This document shows positions 1-8,559 of a stretch of DNA of 64,000 nt, piece after piece. The position numbers and the translations under genes were made by a program. The notes under the pieces are model-generated. The model was not told the DNA's origin and ran no database searches. It saw only the letters and a program-made list of their open reading frames with translations. Positions within the stretch are counted from its first letter, which is position 1; the number at the start of each line of letters is the position of its first letter. Source of the DNA: Marinactinospora thermotolerans DSM 45154 (GTDB lineage Bacteria; Actinomycetota; Actinomycetes; Streptosporangiales; Streptosporangiaceae); assembly GCF_900167435.1 (NCBI RefSeq), contig NZ_FUWS01000001.1:637121-701120 (forward strand), in the 5' to 3' direction.

Positions 1-3000
1 GTGCTGCGCCGTTGGTCGGAGCGGAAGGTCTTCGAACGCTCCCTGGAGCAGACCCGCGGCGGTCCCAACTGGGTGTTCTTCGAGGGGCCGCCCACCGCCA
101 ACGGCCAGCCCGGCGTGCACCACGTCGAGGCGCGGGTGTTCAAGGACGTCTTCCCGCGCTTCAAGACGATGAAGGGCTTCCACGTCGAGCGCAAAGCCGG
201 CTGGGACTGCCACGGCCTTCCCGTCGAGGTGGCGGTGGAGAAGGAGCTCGGCCTCTCCGGCAAGAAGGACATCGAGGAGTTCGGTGTCGCGGAGTTCAAC
301 GCCCGCTGCCGCGCGTCGGTGTTGCGCAACGTCGACGCTTTCACCCAGATGACCGAGCGCATGGGCTACTGGGTCAACATGGACGAGGCCTATCGCACCA
401 TGGACCCCGAGTACGTCGAGTCGGTCTGGTGGTCGCTGAAGGTCATCTGGGACAAGGGGCTGCTCGTCCGCGACTACCGGATCAGCCCCTACTGCCCGCG
501 CTGTGGAACGTCGTTGTCGGACCACGAGGTGGCGCAGGGCTATGAGACCGTCACCGATCCCTCGGTGTACGTGCGCTTCCCGCTGACCTCCGGCCCGTTG
601 GCCGATCCCGACCACCCCACCGCGTTGCTGGTGTGGACGACGACCCCCTGGACCCTGGTGTCCAACACCGCGGTCGCCGTGCACCCCGACGTGAACTACG
701 TCGTCGCCACCGACGGCACCGAACGGCTCCTCCTCGCCGAACCGCTGGTCGGCTCGGTGCTGGGCGAGGGCTGGAAGCTGACCGGGGAACGGTTCGAGGG
801 CGCGGAGATGGAACGCTGGACCTACCAGCGGCCCTTCGAACTGGTGGCGTTCGACCAGCCCGCCCACTATGTGGTGCTCGCCGACTACGTCACCGTCGAG
901 GACGGTACCGGCCTGGTCCACCAGGCCCCGGCCTTCGGCGCCGACGACATGGCCGTGAGCCGTGCCTACGGTCTGCCCATCGTCAACCCCGTCCGCGGCG
1001 ACGGCACCTTCGAGGCGGACCTGGACCTGGTCGGCGGCGTGTTCTTCAAGGAGGCCGACACCGCGCTCACCGCCGACCTCAAGGAACGCGGCCTGCTGTT
1101 CCGCCACGTCGCCTACGAGCACAGCTACCCGCACTGCTGGCGCTGCCACACCGCGCTGCTCTACTACGCGCTGCCGTCCTGGTACATCAAGACGACCGCG
1201 ATCAAGGACGAGCTGCTCGCCCAGAACGCCGAGACCAACTGGGTGCCGGCCAACGTCAAGGAGGGGCGTTACGGCGAGTGGCTGCGCAACAACGTCGACT
1301 GGGCGCTGTCGCGCAGCCGCTACTGGGGCACGCCGCTTCCCGTATGGATCTGCCCCGAGGACCACGTGAACGTCGTCGGCTCGCTGGCCGAGCTCGGTGA
1401 GCTGGCCGGGCGCGACCTCAGCGCCCTCGACCCGCACCGGCCCTATGTCGACGACGTCACCTTCGCCTGCCCCCAGTGCGGCGGGGAGGCCCACCGCGTC
1501 CCCGAGGTCATCGACGTCTGGTACGACTCCGGCTCCATGCCCTTCGCCCAGTGGGGCGCGCCGCACCGCAACGAGGACGTCTTCCGGGACAACTTCCCGG
1601 GCCAGTACATCTGTGAGGCCATCGACCAGACCCGTGGCTGGTTCTACTCGATGATGACCGTGAGCACGCTGGTCTTCGGCCAGTCCTCCTACGAGAACGT
1701 GGTCTGCCTGGGCCACATCCTCGCCGAGGACGGCCGCAAGATGAGCAAGCACCTGGGCAACATCCTGGAGCCCATGGCGGTGATGGAACGGCATGGAGCC
1801 GACGCGCTGCGCTGGTTCATGGCGGCCAGCGGCTCGCCGTGGACGCCGCGCAGGGTGGGCCACGCGGCGCTGGAGGAGATCGTCCGCAAGGTCCTGCTGA
1901 CCTACTACAACACCGCCTCGTTCTTCACCCTCTACGCCAACGCGGGCCAGGCCTGGGACCACTCGCGGTTGGCGGACGCGCCCGCCCCGGCCGACCGGCC
2001 GCTGCTGGACCGTTGGGTCCTGTCGGAGTTGAACCGGGTCGTCAAGGGCGTGGACGAGGCGCTGGAGCGCTTCGACACCGCCACCGCGGGACGGCTGCTC
2101 ACCGCCTTCGTCGACGACCTGTCCAACTGGTACGTGCGGCGTTCCCGCCGCCGGTTCTGGGCCGGGGCGAACACGCCCGAGGGCGCCTCGGCGTTCGCGA
2201 CGCTGTTCGAGTGCCTGGAGACCGTGACGCTGCTCATGGCCCCGCTGGTGCCCTTCCTGACCGAGCACGTGTGGGCCGCGTTGCGCCGTCCCGACGCCGC
2301 GGAGTCGGTGCACCTGGCCTCCTGGCCCCAGGTCCGCGAGGAGCTGATCGACGAGGAGCTGTCCCGGCAGATGGCGCTCACCCGCCGTCTGGTGGAGCTG
2401 GGCCGGGCGGCCCGCGCCGACTCCGGCGTGCGTACCCGCCAGCCGCTGGCGCGCGCGCTGGTGGGCGCGACGCTCTTCGGTTCGCTGCCCGAGCAGTTGC
2501 GGGGACAGATCCGCGAGGAGCTCAACGTCGTCGCGCTGGACTCACTGTCGGTGGTCGGTGGTGACCTCGTGGACTACACGGTCAAGCCGAACTTCCGGGC
2601 CCTGGGCAAGCGCTTCGCCAAGCGCACGCCGCTGATCGCCCAGGGGATCGGCGCCGCCGACCCCAAGACGCTCGTCGAGCAGATCCGGTCGACCGGCTGG
2701 GCGCACATCGAGGTCGAGGGCGAACCCGTCGAGGTCAGCGCCGAAGAGGTGCTGGTGACCGAGCAGCCCCGCGAGGGGTGGGCGGTCGCCTCGGAGGCGG
2801 GCGAGACCGTCGCGCTCGACTTGGAGGTCACCCCCGAACTCCAGCTCGCCGGTCTGGCCCGCGAGGTGGTGCGGCTCGTCCAGGACGCCCGCAAGGCCAG
2901 CGGCCTGGACATCTCCGACCGCATCCACCTGTGGTGGAGCGCGACGGATCCCACGACGGCGCGGGCCGTCGCCGAGCACGCGGCGACGATCGGTGGCGAG

Positions 3001-3099
3001 GTGCTGGCCGCCTCGATGACCGAGGGCGCTCCCGAGGAGGAGGTCTACTCCGTGTCCTCGCAGGACTACGGCGTCACGCTGTGGCTGCGCAAGGCGTAG
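1..3099 (+). CDS. ileS: Isoleucyl-tRNA synthetase, 5'-truncated by the window edge
   Basis: Charges tRNA-Ile with isoleucine in the cytoplasm (class I aminoacyl-tRNA synthetase). The frame is open at base 1 and begins inside the N-terminal region, so the GTG at base 1 is probably an internal codon and the true start lies upstream. The HIGH-type signature appears as PPTANGQPGVHH near residue 30 and the KMSKH signature as GRKMSKHLGN near residue 580. The editing (CP1) domain lies between them and an anticodon-binding domain follows. A remaining length of 1032 residues and the KMSKH form fit the long eukaryotic-like class found in many actinobacteria; that class assignment is inference. Two hairpins follow the stop codon. 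The gene converges on the minus-strand division cluster. Confidence 0.96.
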   Translation: MLRRWSERKVFERSLEQTRGGPNWVFFEGPPTANGQPGVHHVEARVFKDVFPRFKTMKGFHVERKAGWDCHGLPVEVAVEKELGLSGKKDIEEFGVAEFNARCRASVLRNVDAFTQMTERMGYWVNMDEAYRTMDPEYVESVWWSLKVIWDKGLLVRDYRISPYCPRCGTSLSDHEVAQGYETVTDPSVYVRFPLTSGPLADPDHPTALLVWTTTPWTLVSNTAVAVHPDVNYVVATDGTERLLLAEPLVGSVLGEGWKLTGERFEGAEMERWTYQRPFELVAFDQPAHYVVLADYVTVEDGTGLVHQAPAFGADDMAVSRAYGLPIVNPVRGDGTFEADLDLVGGVFFKEADTALTADLKERGLLFRHVAYEHSYPHCWRCHTALLYYALPSWYIKTTAIKDELLAQNAETNWVPANVKEGRYGEWLRNNVDWALSRSRYWGTPLPVWICPEDHVNVVGSLAELGELAGRDLSALDPHRPYVDDVTFACPQCGGEAHRVPEVIDVWYDSGSMPFAQWGAPHRNEDVFRDNFPGQYICEAIDQTRGWFYSMMTVSTLVFGQSSYENVVCLGHILAEDGRKMSKHLGNILEPMAVMERHGADALRWFMAASGSPWTPRRVGHAALEEIVRKVLLTYYNTASFFTLYANAGQAWDHSRLADAPAPADRPLLDRWVLSELNRVVKGVDEALERFDTATAGRLLTAFVDDLSNWYVRRSRRRFWAGANTPEGASAFATLFECLETVTLLMAPLVPFLTEHVWAALRRPDAAESVHLASWPQVREELIDEELSRQMALTRRLVELGRAARADSGVRTRQPLARALVGATLFGSLPEQLRGQIREELNVVALDSLSVVGGDLVDYTVKPNFRALGKRFAKRTPLIAQGIGAADPKTLVEQIRSTGWAHIEVEGEPVEVSAEEVLVTEQPREGWAVASEAGETVALDLEVTPELQLAGLAREVVRLVQDARKASGLDISDRIHLWWSATDPTTARAVAEHAATIGGEVLAASMTEGAPEEEVYSVSSQDYGVTLWLRKA

Positions 3100-3119
3100 T
3101 CACGGGTGACCGCGTGACG

Positions 3120-3147
3120 GGGCGGGCCGGAGCTTCCCGGTCCGCCC
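3120..3147 (+). terminator. Hairpin terminator after ileS
   Basis: GGGCGGGCCGG (3120-3130) pairs with CCGGTCCGCCC (3137-3147) with a single G-U wobble and a six-base loop. A pyrimidine-rich tail (TTCTCGTCTC) follows. It starts 20 bases after the ileS stop codon. GC-rich hairpins with weak U-tails are normal actinomycete terminators. Confidence 0.7.
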
Positions 3148-3197
3148 TTCTCGTCTCACGGAGGGCCGCGCCCGGGTGGGCCGTCCTCCTCGTGTGA

Positions 3198-3227
3198 GAG
3201 GGGCGAGGCGACACGTCGTCGCCCCTC
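3198..3227. terminator. Second hairpin between convergent ileS and the acidic membrane protein gene
   Basis: GAGGGGCGA (3198-3206) and TCGCCCCTC (3219-3227) form a perfect 9-bp stem, with a small CGAC/GTCG helix nested inside. Lying between convergent genes, it may stop transcription from both sides. The remainder of 3148-3398 shows no gene. Confidence 0.5.
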
Positions 3228-3398
3228 CCCGGAGATGGGCCGAAGACCCCGGTCCTCTGCGGACGGTCCCGCCGCCCGCGCGGCCGCCGTGCCCTCCTCA
3301 GGAGGGCGCGGGCTGCGACGGCAACACCCTGGTGGGCCTCGTGGAACAGCTGAGCGCGGGCCGAAGACGGCGTCCGGTGGCTACGGACGCCTCCGGTG

Positions 3399-4916
3399 TT
3401 ACTCCGCCGAGGCCGTGGTGGGGCGGAGGGGCACCGTGCGATCCGGGTCCTCGTCGGGCTCCCCCGGGGCGTCGTCCCCGTCGCGTTCCGCGCTGTCGAC
3501 ATCGGCCCGGGAGTCCGCGCCGTCCCGCTCCGACCGGGCGGAGACAGCCGTCTCCCGTCCGGCATCCTCCTCCGGCGCGGGCAGGACTTCCCTATCCCCG
3601 TCGTGCGCGCTGCTGTCGGCGTCATCGGAGGCGAGATCCTCATCCTCTCGCTCCAGCTGTCCGGAGGGGGACGATTCCCCTCCCTCCTCGCCTTGCTCGG
3701 AGCCGGCCTCCCCGTCTCGCTCGCGAAGGGAGGAGTCCTCGGGCTCCTCGGCCGCGCGGGGTGCTTCGGGGGTGTCATCCGAGGGGTCGTCGGCCCAGGC
3801 CTCGTCCGCGATCAGCTCCGGTTCGACCGTCTCGGCGTGCTCCGACGCTGCTTCCCCAACGGGGTGGCGGAGGGGGGCCAGACTCTCGGTGTCGGACTCG
3901 TCGGTCGCCGCGGGTTCGGGGGCCACAACGGGCTCGGCGGTGTCGTCCGCGGGTTCGGGCTCCTCGCCGGACGAGGCCGGCTCGGGTTCGGCGGAGGCCG
4001 CATCGGACCGGTCGGAGGCGAGGACGGTCACGTCCCCCTCATCCCCGTGGCCGTCCGGCCCCTCCTCGGTGTCGTCTTGGCGCGCGGTGTCCCGGTCCGG
4101 GTGCTCCGCGAGGCCCGCCTCTTCGTCCCCGGGGGACGCGGCGACGTCATCGTTCTCTTCTCGTGGGGCGTCCGCGGACCGTTCCCCGTCCCGGCGGTCG
4201 TCCTCGTCCTCGCGGACCTGTGCCGGGGCGGACTCGCCGGGGACGACATAGGTGAAGTGGCGCAGGGGACGCGTTGTGGAGGGGCGCTCCCCCTCGCCGG
4301 AGCCCTTTCCCGGCTCCACGCTCTCCTCGGCGGCGGATGTCCGGGGGTCCCCCGGGTCGTGGGACACGGCGTGGTCGTCTCCGCCGACCAGGACAGCGTG
4401 CTCGCCGTCCCCGCGTTGCCGCCCTTTCCTTCCCGTGGTGAGGATGGCCTTGTGCAGGCGGCTGTCACCGGACCATGCGTCATCGGTGGGGGGAAGGTAA
4501 CGGTGCGCCAGGACACCGGAGGTCGGGGGCTGGTGTTCCCCGTTTCCATCGGGGCCCGGGAACGACACCGCCCGCGCCAGCTCCATGGCCGACGCGGGTG
4601 CGGTGGACGTACTCGCCCCAGAGTCACCGCCCAACGAAAGCGGAACGGTGGTGGAACCGACAGAGGCGGCACGGACGGACGCCTTCCCCAAACCGCCCGT
4701 CCGGGACACCTCTGCCGGAAGGGTCCCTCCTGCCCGGTGATCCTGTCGAGAGCCGAACAGCGTCTTCCTCGCCCGGACGAATTCGACCGCGAGCAGGAGC
4801 GCCGTCAGCACTCCCAGCCCGAGAGCGATGTAGACCAGGGTCTGCTCTGCGAGGACCAGCGCCGCGCCGATCACGACCAGGGCCGCGACGACGAGGACGA
4901 GGCAAACGATGATCAC
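3399..4916 (-). CDS. Unrecognised membrane protein with a long acidic tail, downstream of divIVA
   Basis: A 505-residue protein that I do not recognise. Residues 1-25 and about 28-46 are two hydrophobic segments (for example LVLVVAALVVIGAALVLA) ending in a basic stretch (EFVRARKTLF). Everything after about residue 55 is low-complexity and strongly acidic, rich in Glu, Asp, Ser, Pro, Ala and Gly, with repeated EEPE/DDxAE-like runs and no visible fold. The likely topology is a hairpin membrane anchor with a large disordered domain; which side it faces is not clear. The start is GTG at 4914-4916, because it leaves the whole first hydrophobic segment intact, but no good ribosome site precedes it. 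The gene follows divIVA by 64 bases on the same strand, so co-transcription is likely and a role at the pole or septum is possible. That role is inferred from position only. Confidence 0.7.
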   Translation of the reverse strand: MIIVCLVLVVAALVVIGAALVLAEQTLVYIALGLGVLTALLLAVEFVRARKTLFGSRQDHRAGGTLPAEVSRTGGLGKASVRAASVGSTTVPLSLGGDSGASTSTAPASAMELARAVSFPGPDGNGEHQPPTSGVLAHRYLPPTDDAWSGDSRLHKAILTTGRKGRQRGDGEHAVLVGGDDHAVSHDPGDPRTSAAEESVEPGKGSGEGERPSTTRPLRHFTYVVPGESAPAQVREDEDDRRDGERSADAPREENDDVAASPGDEEAGLAEHPDRDTARQDDTEEGPDGHGDEGDVTVLASDRSDAASAEPEPASSGEEPEPADDTAEPVVAPEPAATDESDTESLAPLRHPVGEAASEHAETVEPELIADEAWADDPSDDTPEAPRAAEEPEDSSLRERDGEAGSEQGEEGGESSPSGQLEREDEDLASDDADSSAHDGDREVLPAPEEDAGRETAVSARSERDGADSRADVDSAERDGDDAPGEPDEDPDRTVPLRPTTASAE

Positions 4917-4980
4917 TGGAGGGAGGGCCTTTTCACGAACTCAAGGGTTCATTTGTGTTGTGTCGCGTCCTCCACGCCCG

Positions 4981-5868
4981 TCAGCGACGGTCGTGCGGAG
5001 CGTCCGGGTGGTAACCACCGTGCTGGGCGGGCTCGGGCTGGGCGAACGGGTTGCCTCCCGGCGCGGTGCCGGGTCCACTGTGCTGCAAGGACGGACTGCC
5101 GCCGGTGGGCGCCATCGTCTGGAAGCTTCCCGTGGTCGTCGGTCCGGCGTGCTCGGTGGCCCCCTCGGCCAGTTCGCGCAGCTGCCGCTCGAAGTAGTCC
5201 TTCAACCGGCTGCGGTACTCGCGCTCGAAGTCCTTGAGCTCGCTGACCTTGTGCTCCAGCTCCTCGCGCTGCTGCACGAGGGAGCCCATGACCTGACGGT
5301 GACGTTCCTGGGCGTCACGGTCGAGGTTCTCGGAACGCGCGCGGGCCTCGTTGACGATCTGCTCGGCCTGGCGACGGGCCTTGCCGAGGATGTCGTCGGC
5401 CTCGTGGCGGGCCTTGCCGAGCGTCTCGTCGGCCTCGCGGCGGGCGTCGGAGATCGCCTGGTCGGCGGTCTGCTGGGCGAGCGCCAGGACCCGCGCCGCG
5501 GTGTCCATGTTGTCCTCGCCGCCACCGGGCAGCCCCATGTTGCCCATGCCGCCCATGTTGCCCATGACGGGCATCGGCTCGGGCTGCCGGATCGGCTCGG
5601 GCTGCCGGATCGGCTCGGGCTGGGGCGGCGGTTCCGGAGCGAGCTGCTGGGGCTCCTGCGGCTGGAAGTCGTTCATCCCGGCCGGCGGAACCTTGCCACG
5701 CAGGCACTCGGCGAGCTTACCCCGCAGCTCCTCGTTCTCCTGGATCAGACGGTCGAGCTCGGACTCGACCTCGTCGAGGAACGCGTCGACCTCTTCCTCG
5801 TCGTACCCCGGCCGAAGCCGGGTCGTACTGAACTGCTTATTTCGCACATCCGCGGGTGTTAGCGGCAT
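4981..5868 (-). CDS. divIVA: DivIVA/Wag31 polar growth and septum-site protein
   Basis: Coiled-coil scaffold that binds curved membrane at poles and septa and directs apical cell wall growth in actinomycetes. The conserved membrane-binding N-terminus is visible (PLTPADVRNKQFSTTRLR, then GYDEEEVDAFLDEVE), followed by a first coiled coil (ELDRLIQENEELRGKL). A Pro/Gln/Glu/Met/Gly-rich linker at about 75-120 contains three tandem QPEPIR-type repeats and MGNMGGMGNMG. A long second coiled coil at about 125-235 follows (EADETLGKARHEAD repeats), then a disordered Pro/Gly tail. The 295-residue length fits Wag31 proteins. The start codon is ATG, preceded by AAGGAG at seven bases. It is the penultimate gene of the dcw cluster and has its own candidate promoter. 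Confidence 0.96.
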   Translation of the reverse strand: MPLTPADVRNKQFSTTRLRPGYDEEEVDAFLDEVESELDRLIQENEELRGKLAECLRGKVPPAGMNDFQPQEPQQLAPEPPPQPEPIRQPEPIRQPEPMPVMGNMGGMGNMGLPGGGEDNMDTAARVLALAQQTADQAISDARREADETLGKARHEADDILGKARRQAEQIVNEARARSENLDRDAQERHRQVMGSLVQQREELEHKVSELKDFEREYRSRLKDYFERQLRELAEGATEHAGPTTTGSFQTMAPTGGSPSLQHSGPGTAPGGNPFAQPEPAQHGGYHPDAPHDRR

Positions 5869-5922
5869 GTTCGTCTCCTTGGCGCGCTTGGACTCTGTCC
5901 GTAGGGACGCTACCTGATCGTG

Positions 5923-5950
5923 ACCTTACGGCAATCCAGACCATGACCAA
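5923..5950 (-). promoter_or_regulatory. Candidate divIVA promoter
   Basis: On the minus strand TTGGTC (5945-5950) and TAAGGT (5923-5928) are separated by 16 bases, resembling -35 and -10 elements for a housekeeping sigma factor. Transcription would begin about 45 bases before the divIVA start. A second overlapping pair (TTGCCG and TAGCGT) exists, so the exact promoter is uncertain. Confidence 0.4.
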
Positions 5951-5998
5951 GACCACATATCGGAACCGGAGCTTACCTTTCCGACATCTTGGACTCAG

Positions 5999-6292
5999 CT
6001 ACACGATCGGGATCGTAGCCACGAGCTGGATGAGGATCACGACCAGCAGGAAGAGGACGGTGAAGCTCAGATCCAGCGCCACGCTTCCCAGCCGTACCGG
6101 CTTGATGAAGCGCCTCAGGAGCTTCAACGGCGGGTCGGTGATCGTGTACGTCGACTCGGCCAGAACCAGTACAAATCCCGTGGGTCGCCAGGACCGCGCG
6201 AACGACTGCACGATCTCGAAAACGAGCCGTCCGATGAGTACCAACATGAAGAGGTACAGGACGGTGATGAGTATGTTCTGGACGATACTCAC
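5999..6292 (-). CDS. YggT family membrane protein
   Basis: A 97-residue integral membrane protein with two hydrophobic stretches, at about residues 5-30 (ILITVLYLFMLVLIGRLVF) and 70-97 (LSFTVLFLLVVILIQLVATIPIV). A conserved central part contains SFARSWRPTG and ITDPPLKLLRRFI, the DPPL..LRR element typical of YggT proteins. The biochemical role is not established. In actinobacteria the gene sits between sepF and divIVA, as here, which suggests a link to division or envelope growth. The start is GTG at 6290-6292, with GGGGA a few bases upstream. The gap to sepF is 39 bases. Confidence 0.9.
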   Translation of the reverse strand: MSIVQNILITVLYLFMLVLIGRLVFEIVQSFARSWRPTGFVLVLAESTYTITDPPLKLLRRFIKPVRLGSVALDLSFTVLFLLVVILIQLVATIPIV

Positions 6293-6331
6293 ACTCGTTC
6301 CCCGACCTGGTCACTGGACATCTGGAAAGAT

Positions 6332-6859
6332 CTAACTCTGATTGAAGAACCCTCGCTCAGCGATGCGTGCTTTGTCTTCAGCGGTCACCTCAACATTAGC
6401 CGGGGACAACAAGAACACCTTGTTCGTCACGCGCTCGATACTGCCATGTAGACCGAAGATCAGCCCCGCCGCGAAGTCGACGAGACGCTTGGCGTCACTG
6501 TCGACCATCTCGGTGAGGTTCATGATCACCGGTATACCTTCCCGGAAATGCTCTCCGATAGTACGCGCTTCGTTATACGTGCGGGGATGCAGCGTAGTAA
6601 TCCGCGCGAGATCGGCGGTGGCAGGAGCGGTATGGGTGACGTTGCGTCGCTCCCCGTTGGACACGGCGTAGTTGTCCGCCTCCGTCACGGGCTCGGCTCT
6701 GGAGTCGCCGCCACGGGCGTCGAGACCGCGGTCGCGGCGGTCGTCGGCCCCTTCATCGAAGTCATCGAAGTCATCATATTCATCCGCATAGCGGTGATCG
6801 TAACGGTCGTCCTCCACGAGGCCGAGGTAGACCGCCATCTTGCGCATCGCGCCGGCCAT
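6332..6859 (-). CDS. sepF: SepF, FtsZ-binding cell division protein
   Basis: SepF polymerises at the division site, tethers FtsZ to the membrane and bundles FtsZ filaments; it is essential in actinobacteria, which lack FtsA. The 175-residue protein begins [14 protein letters not shown], an amphipathic membrane-targeting helix. An Asp/Glu/Arg-rich linker follows (residues 20-60), then the DUF552 core at about 85-170 ([55 protein letters not shown]). The ATG at 6857-6859 was chosen because GGAGG lies seven bases before it; a longer open frame upstream lacks any SepF-like sequence. The gene lies between the YggS-type gene and yggT in the usual actinobacterial order. Confidence 0.96.
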   Translation of the reverse strand: MAGAMRKMAVYLGLVEDDRYDHRYADEYDDFDDFDEGADDRRDRGLDARGGDSRAEPVTEADNYAVSNGERRNVTHTAPATADLARITTLHPRTYNEARTIGEHFREGIPVIMNLTEMVDSDAKRLVDFAAGLIFGLHGSIERVTNKVFLLSPANVEVTAEDKARIAERGFFNQS

Positions 6860-6983
6860 CTCTTGTCCTCCGTCGTCCCTGTGGTGATGCACCGCAGATG
6901 ACTTGTCGCTGGCGGGCCCGCGCCCCTCATGTCCGTCCGGTGGGCGAACTCGACAGATGGGCGCCAAGTTCCATGTGGGGACA

Positions 6984-7703
6984 TTACCCCACGATCGTCC
7001 CGCGATCGCCGAGCAACGCCGTACCCACCCTGAGGTGTGTCGCGCCCCTCGCGATCGCGGCCTCCAGGTCACCGCTCATGCCCGCGGAGATGGCCGTGGC
7101 ATGAGGGTAGCGATCCCGAAGCGTAGAGGCCACCTCGGACAGTCGCGCGAACGCCGCGTCCGGATCGGCACCCAACGGCGCGACCGCCATGACACCCCCG
7201 AGCACGAGCCCCTCCTCCGCATCGATCGCCTCGGCGACGGCCATGACATCACGCGGATCGGCTCCGCCCCGGGGGCCGATCACCCCCGCCGACGCCCCCG
7301 GGTCCAAGTCGACCTGGACCAGGCAGGACAGTCGGCGCCCCTCGCTTCGGGCGCGCGCCCCCAGTGCCCGGGCGAGCCGCTCGCGGTCGACGGAGTGCAC
7401 CACGTCGGCGTAACGCGCCACCGAACGGGCCTTGTTGGTCTGGAGCTGCCCGACGAAGTGCCAGGTGAGATCCAGATCACCGCATTCGGCGGCCTTGGGA
7501 GCCGCCTCCTGGTCCCGGTTCTCCCCGACGTCGGTGACGCCGAGCTCCGCCAGGATGCGCACGTCACAGGCCGGTCGGGTCTTGGTGACCGCGATGATCG
7601 TCACGTCCGCGGGGTCCCGGCCGGCGGCGTCGCAGGCCCTCTCGACCCTTTCGCGAACGGCGACGAGGTTCGCGGCGATCTGTTTCGCTCTACGCGAATC
7701 CAT
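6984..7703 (-). CDS. yggS: YggS/PLPBP family pyridoxal phosphate-binding protein
   Basis: A cytoplasmic protein of the alanine racemase-like TIM-barrel family that binds pyridoxal 5'-phosphate and helps balance PLP and amino acid pools. The PLP-binding lysine lies in [10 protein letters not shown]. Family motifs [40 protein letters not shown] and [11 protein letters not shown] are clear. From the ATG at 7701-7703 the length is 239 residues. AGGAG lies eight bases before that ATG. The upstream pgeF stop sits between the two, at 7709-7711, so the genes are probably coupled. The role in the division cluster is conserved synteny rather than known function. Confidence 0.94.
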   Translation of the reverse strand: MDSRRAKQIAANLVAVRERVERACDAAGRDPADVTIIAVTKTRPACDVRILAELGVTDVGENRDQEAAPKAAECGDLDLTWHFVGQLQTNKARSVARYADVVHSVDRERLARALGARARSEGRRLSCLVQVDLDPGASAGVIGPRGGADPRDVMAVAEAIDAEEGLVLGGVMAVAPLGADPDAAFARLSEVASTLRDRYPHATAISAGMSGDLEAAIARGATHLRVGTALLGDRGTIVG

Positions 7704-7708
7704 GTCGG

Positions 7709-8437
7709 TCACTCCTGTTCCCGCCACACGTATCCGGCCAGCCGGCCGGTCGGCGCGCCCCTCCGGTGCGAGAACAGTTCCGGGGACTCCAGCGTGCAGC
7801 GCTCATCCACGAGAACCCGGCCGACCCCGGCCCGTCCCAACTGGGCCGCGACCGCCGCGCGCATGTCGATCCCCGGCGTTCCCTCACGGGTGGTGCAGGC
7901 GGCCTCGGCGACACTACGGGCGACCTCATCGCGCATCGCCGCGGGCACCTCGTAGCATTCCCCGCAGATCGACGGCCCCAGCGCGACGACGACGTCCGAC
8001 CGTGTGGCCCCCAGGCGCTCCATCGCGGCCACCATTTCCACGGCGACCCCTTTAGCCGTTCCCTGACGTCCGGAATGGGCGGCTCCGAGAATTCCGGCGA
8101 CGGGATCGGCGGCCAGAATCGGCAGGCAGTCGGCGGCCAGGGCCGCCAGGACGAGATCCGGTTCGACCGTCACCACCGCGTCGACACGCCCGACGACTCC
8201 CGGCCCGGTCGCGACCGCCACGTCGGCGCCGTGCACCTGCTCCATCCACACCACACGTTCGGGATCGAACCCCAAGGCCACACCCGCCGTCTTGCGGTTC
8301 TCCTCGACGGCGGCCGGATCGTCACCGACTCCGGCGCCGAGGTTGAGCGTGTCGTAGGGAGGGGCGCTGACGCCTCCGTCGTAACGCTGCGTGAAACCGG
8401 CGCGGATGCCCGGTCCCAGCTCGATCACGGCACTCAT
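7709..8437 (-). CDS. pgeF: Multicopper polyphenol oxidase / laccase-domain protein (YfiH family)
   Basis: YfiH/DUF152 family protein of 242 residues. E. coli PgeF removes wrongly linked L-serine from peptidoglycan precursors; other members act as purine nucleosidases or laccases, so the exact substrate here is not settled. Characteristic stretches are YDTLNLGAGVGDDPAAVEEN, WMEQVHGADVA, LAALAADCLPIL (metal-binding Cys), GILGAAHSGRQGTAKG (metal-binding His) and GPSICGECYEV. The ATG at 8435-8437 follows AGGAGG by 13 bases, a long spacing, but it matches the family N-terminus (ELGPGIRAGFTQR). It lies between ftsZ and the yggS-type gene. Confidence 0.93.
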   Translation of the reverse strand: MSAVIELGPGIRAGFTQRYDGGVSAPPYDTLNLGAGVGDDPAAVEENRKTAGVALGFDPERVVWMEQVHGADVAVATGPGVVGRVDAVVTVEPDLVLAALAADCLPILAADPVAGILGAAHSGRQGTAKGVAVEMVAAMERLGATRSDVVVALGPSICGECYEVPAAMRDEVARSVAEAACTTREGTPGIDMRAAVAAQLGRAGVGRVLVDERCTLESPELFSHRRGAPTGRLAGYVWREQE

Positions 8438-8559
8438 CGCGGGGGAAGGTCCTCCTGGTGGGGGGTGGGGAAGCACGAGCCGGCGGCCGCTCGGGGCGAG
8501 CGGTCCGCCGGTGCGGTTGAGGGCCGGGACGGTCGTGGGTGGCGCCGTCCCGGCCACGG

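Noticed and set aside
3396..5237. A 613-codon plus-strand frame opposite the acidic membrane protein
   Set aside because: The minus-strand frame has a proper membrane anchor, a consistent acidic bias and co-orientation with divIVA; the plus frame is hydrophobic in a patterned way typical of the complement of acidic codons.
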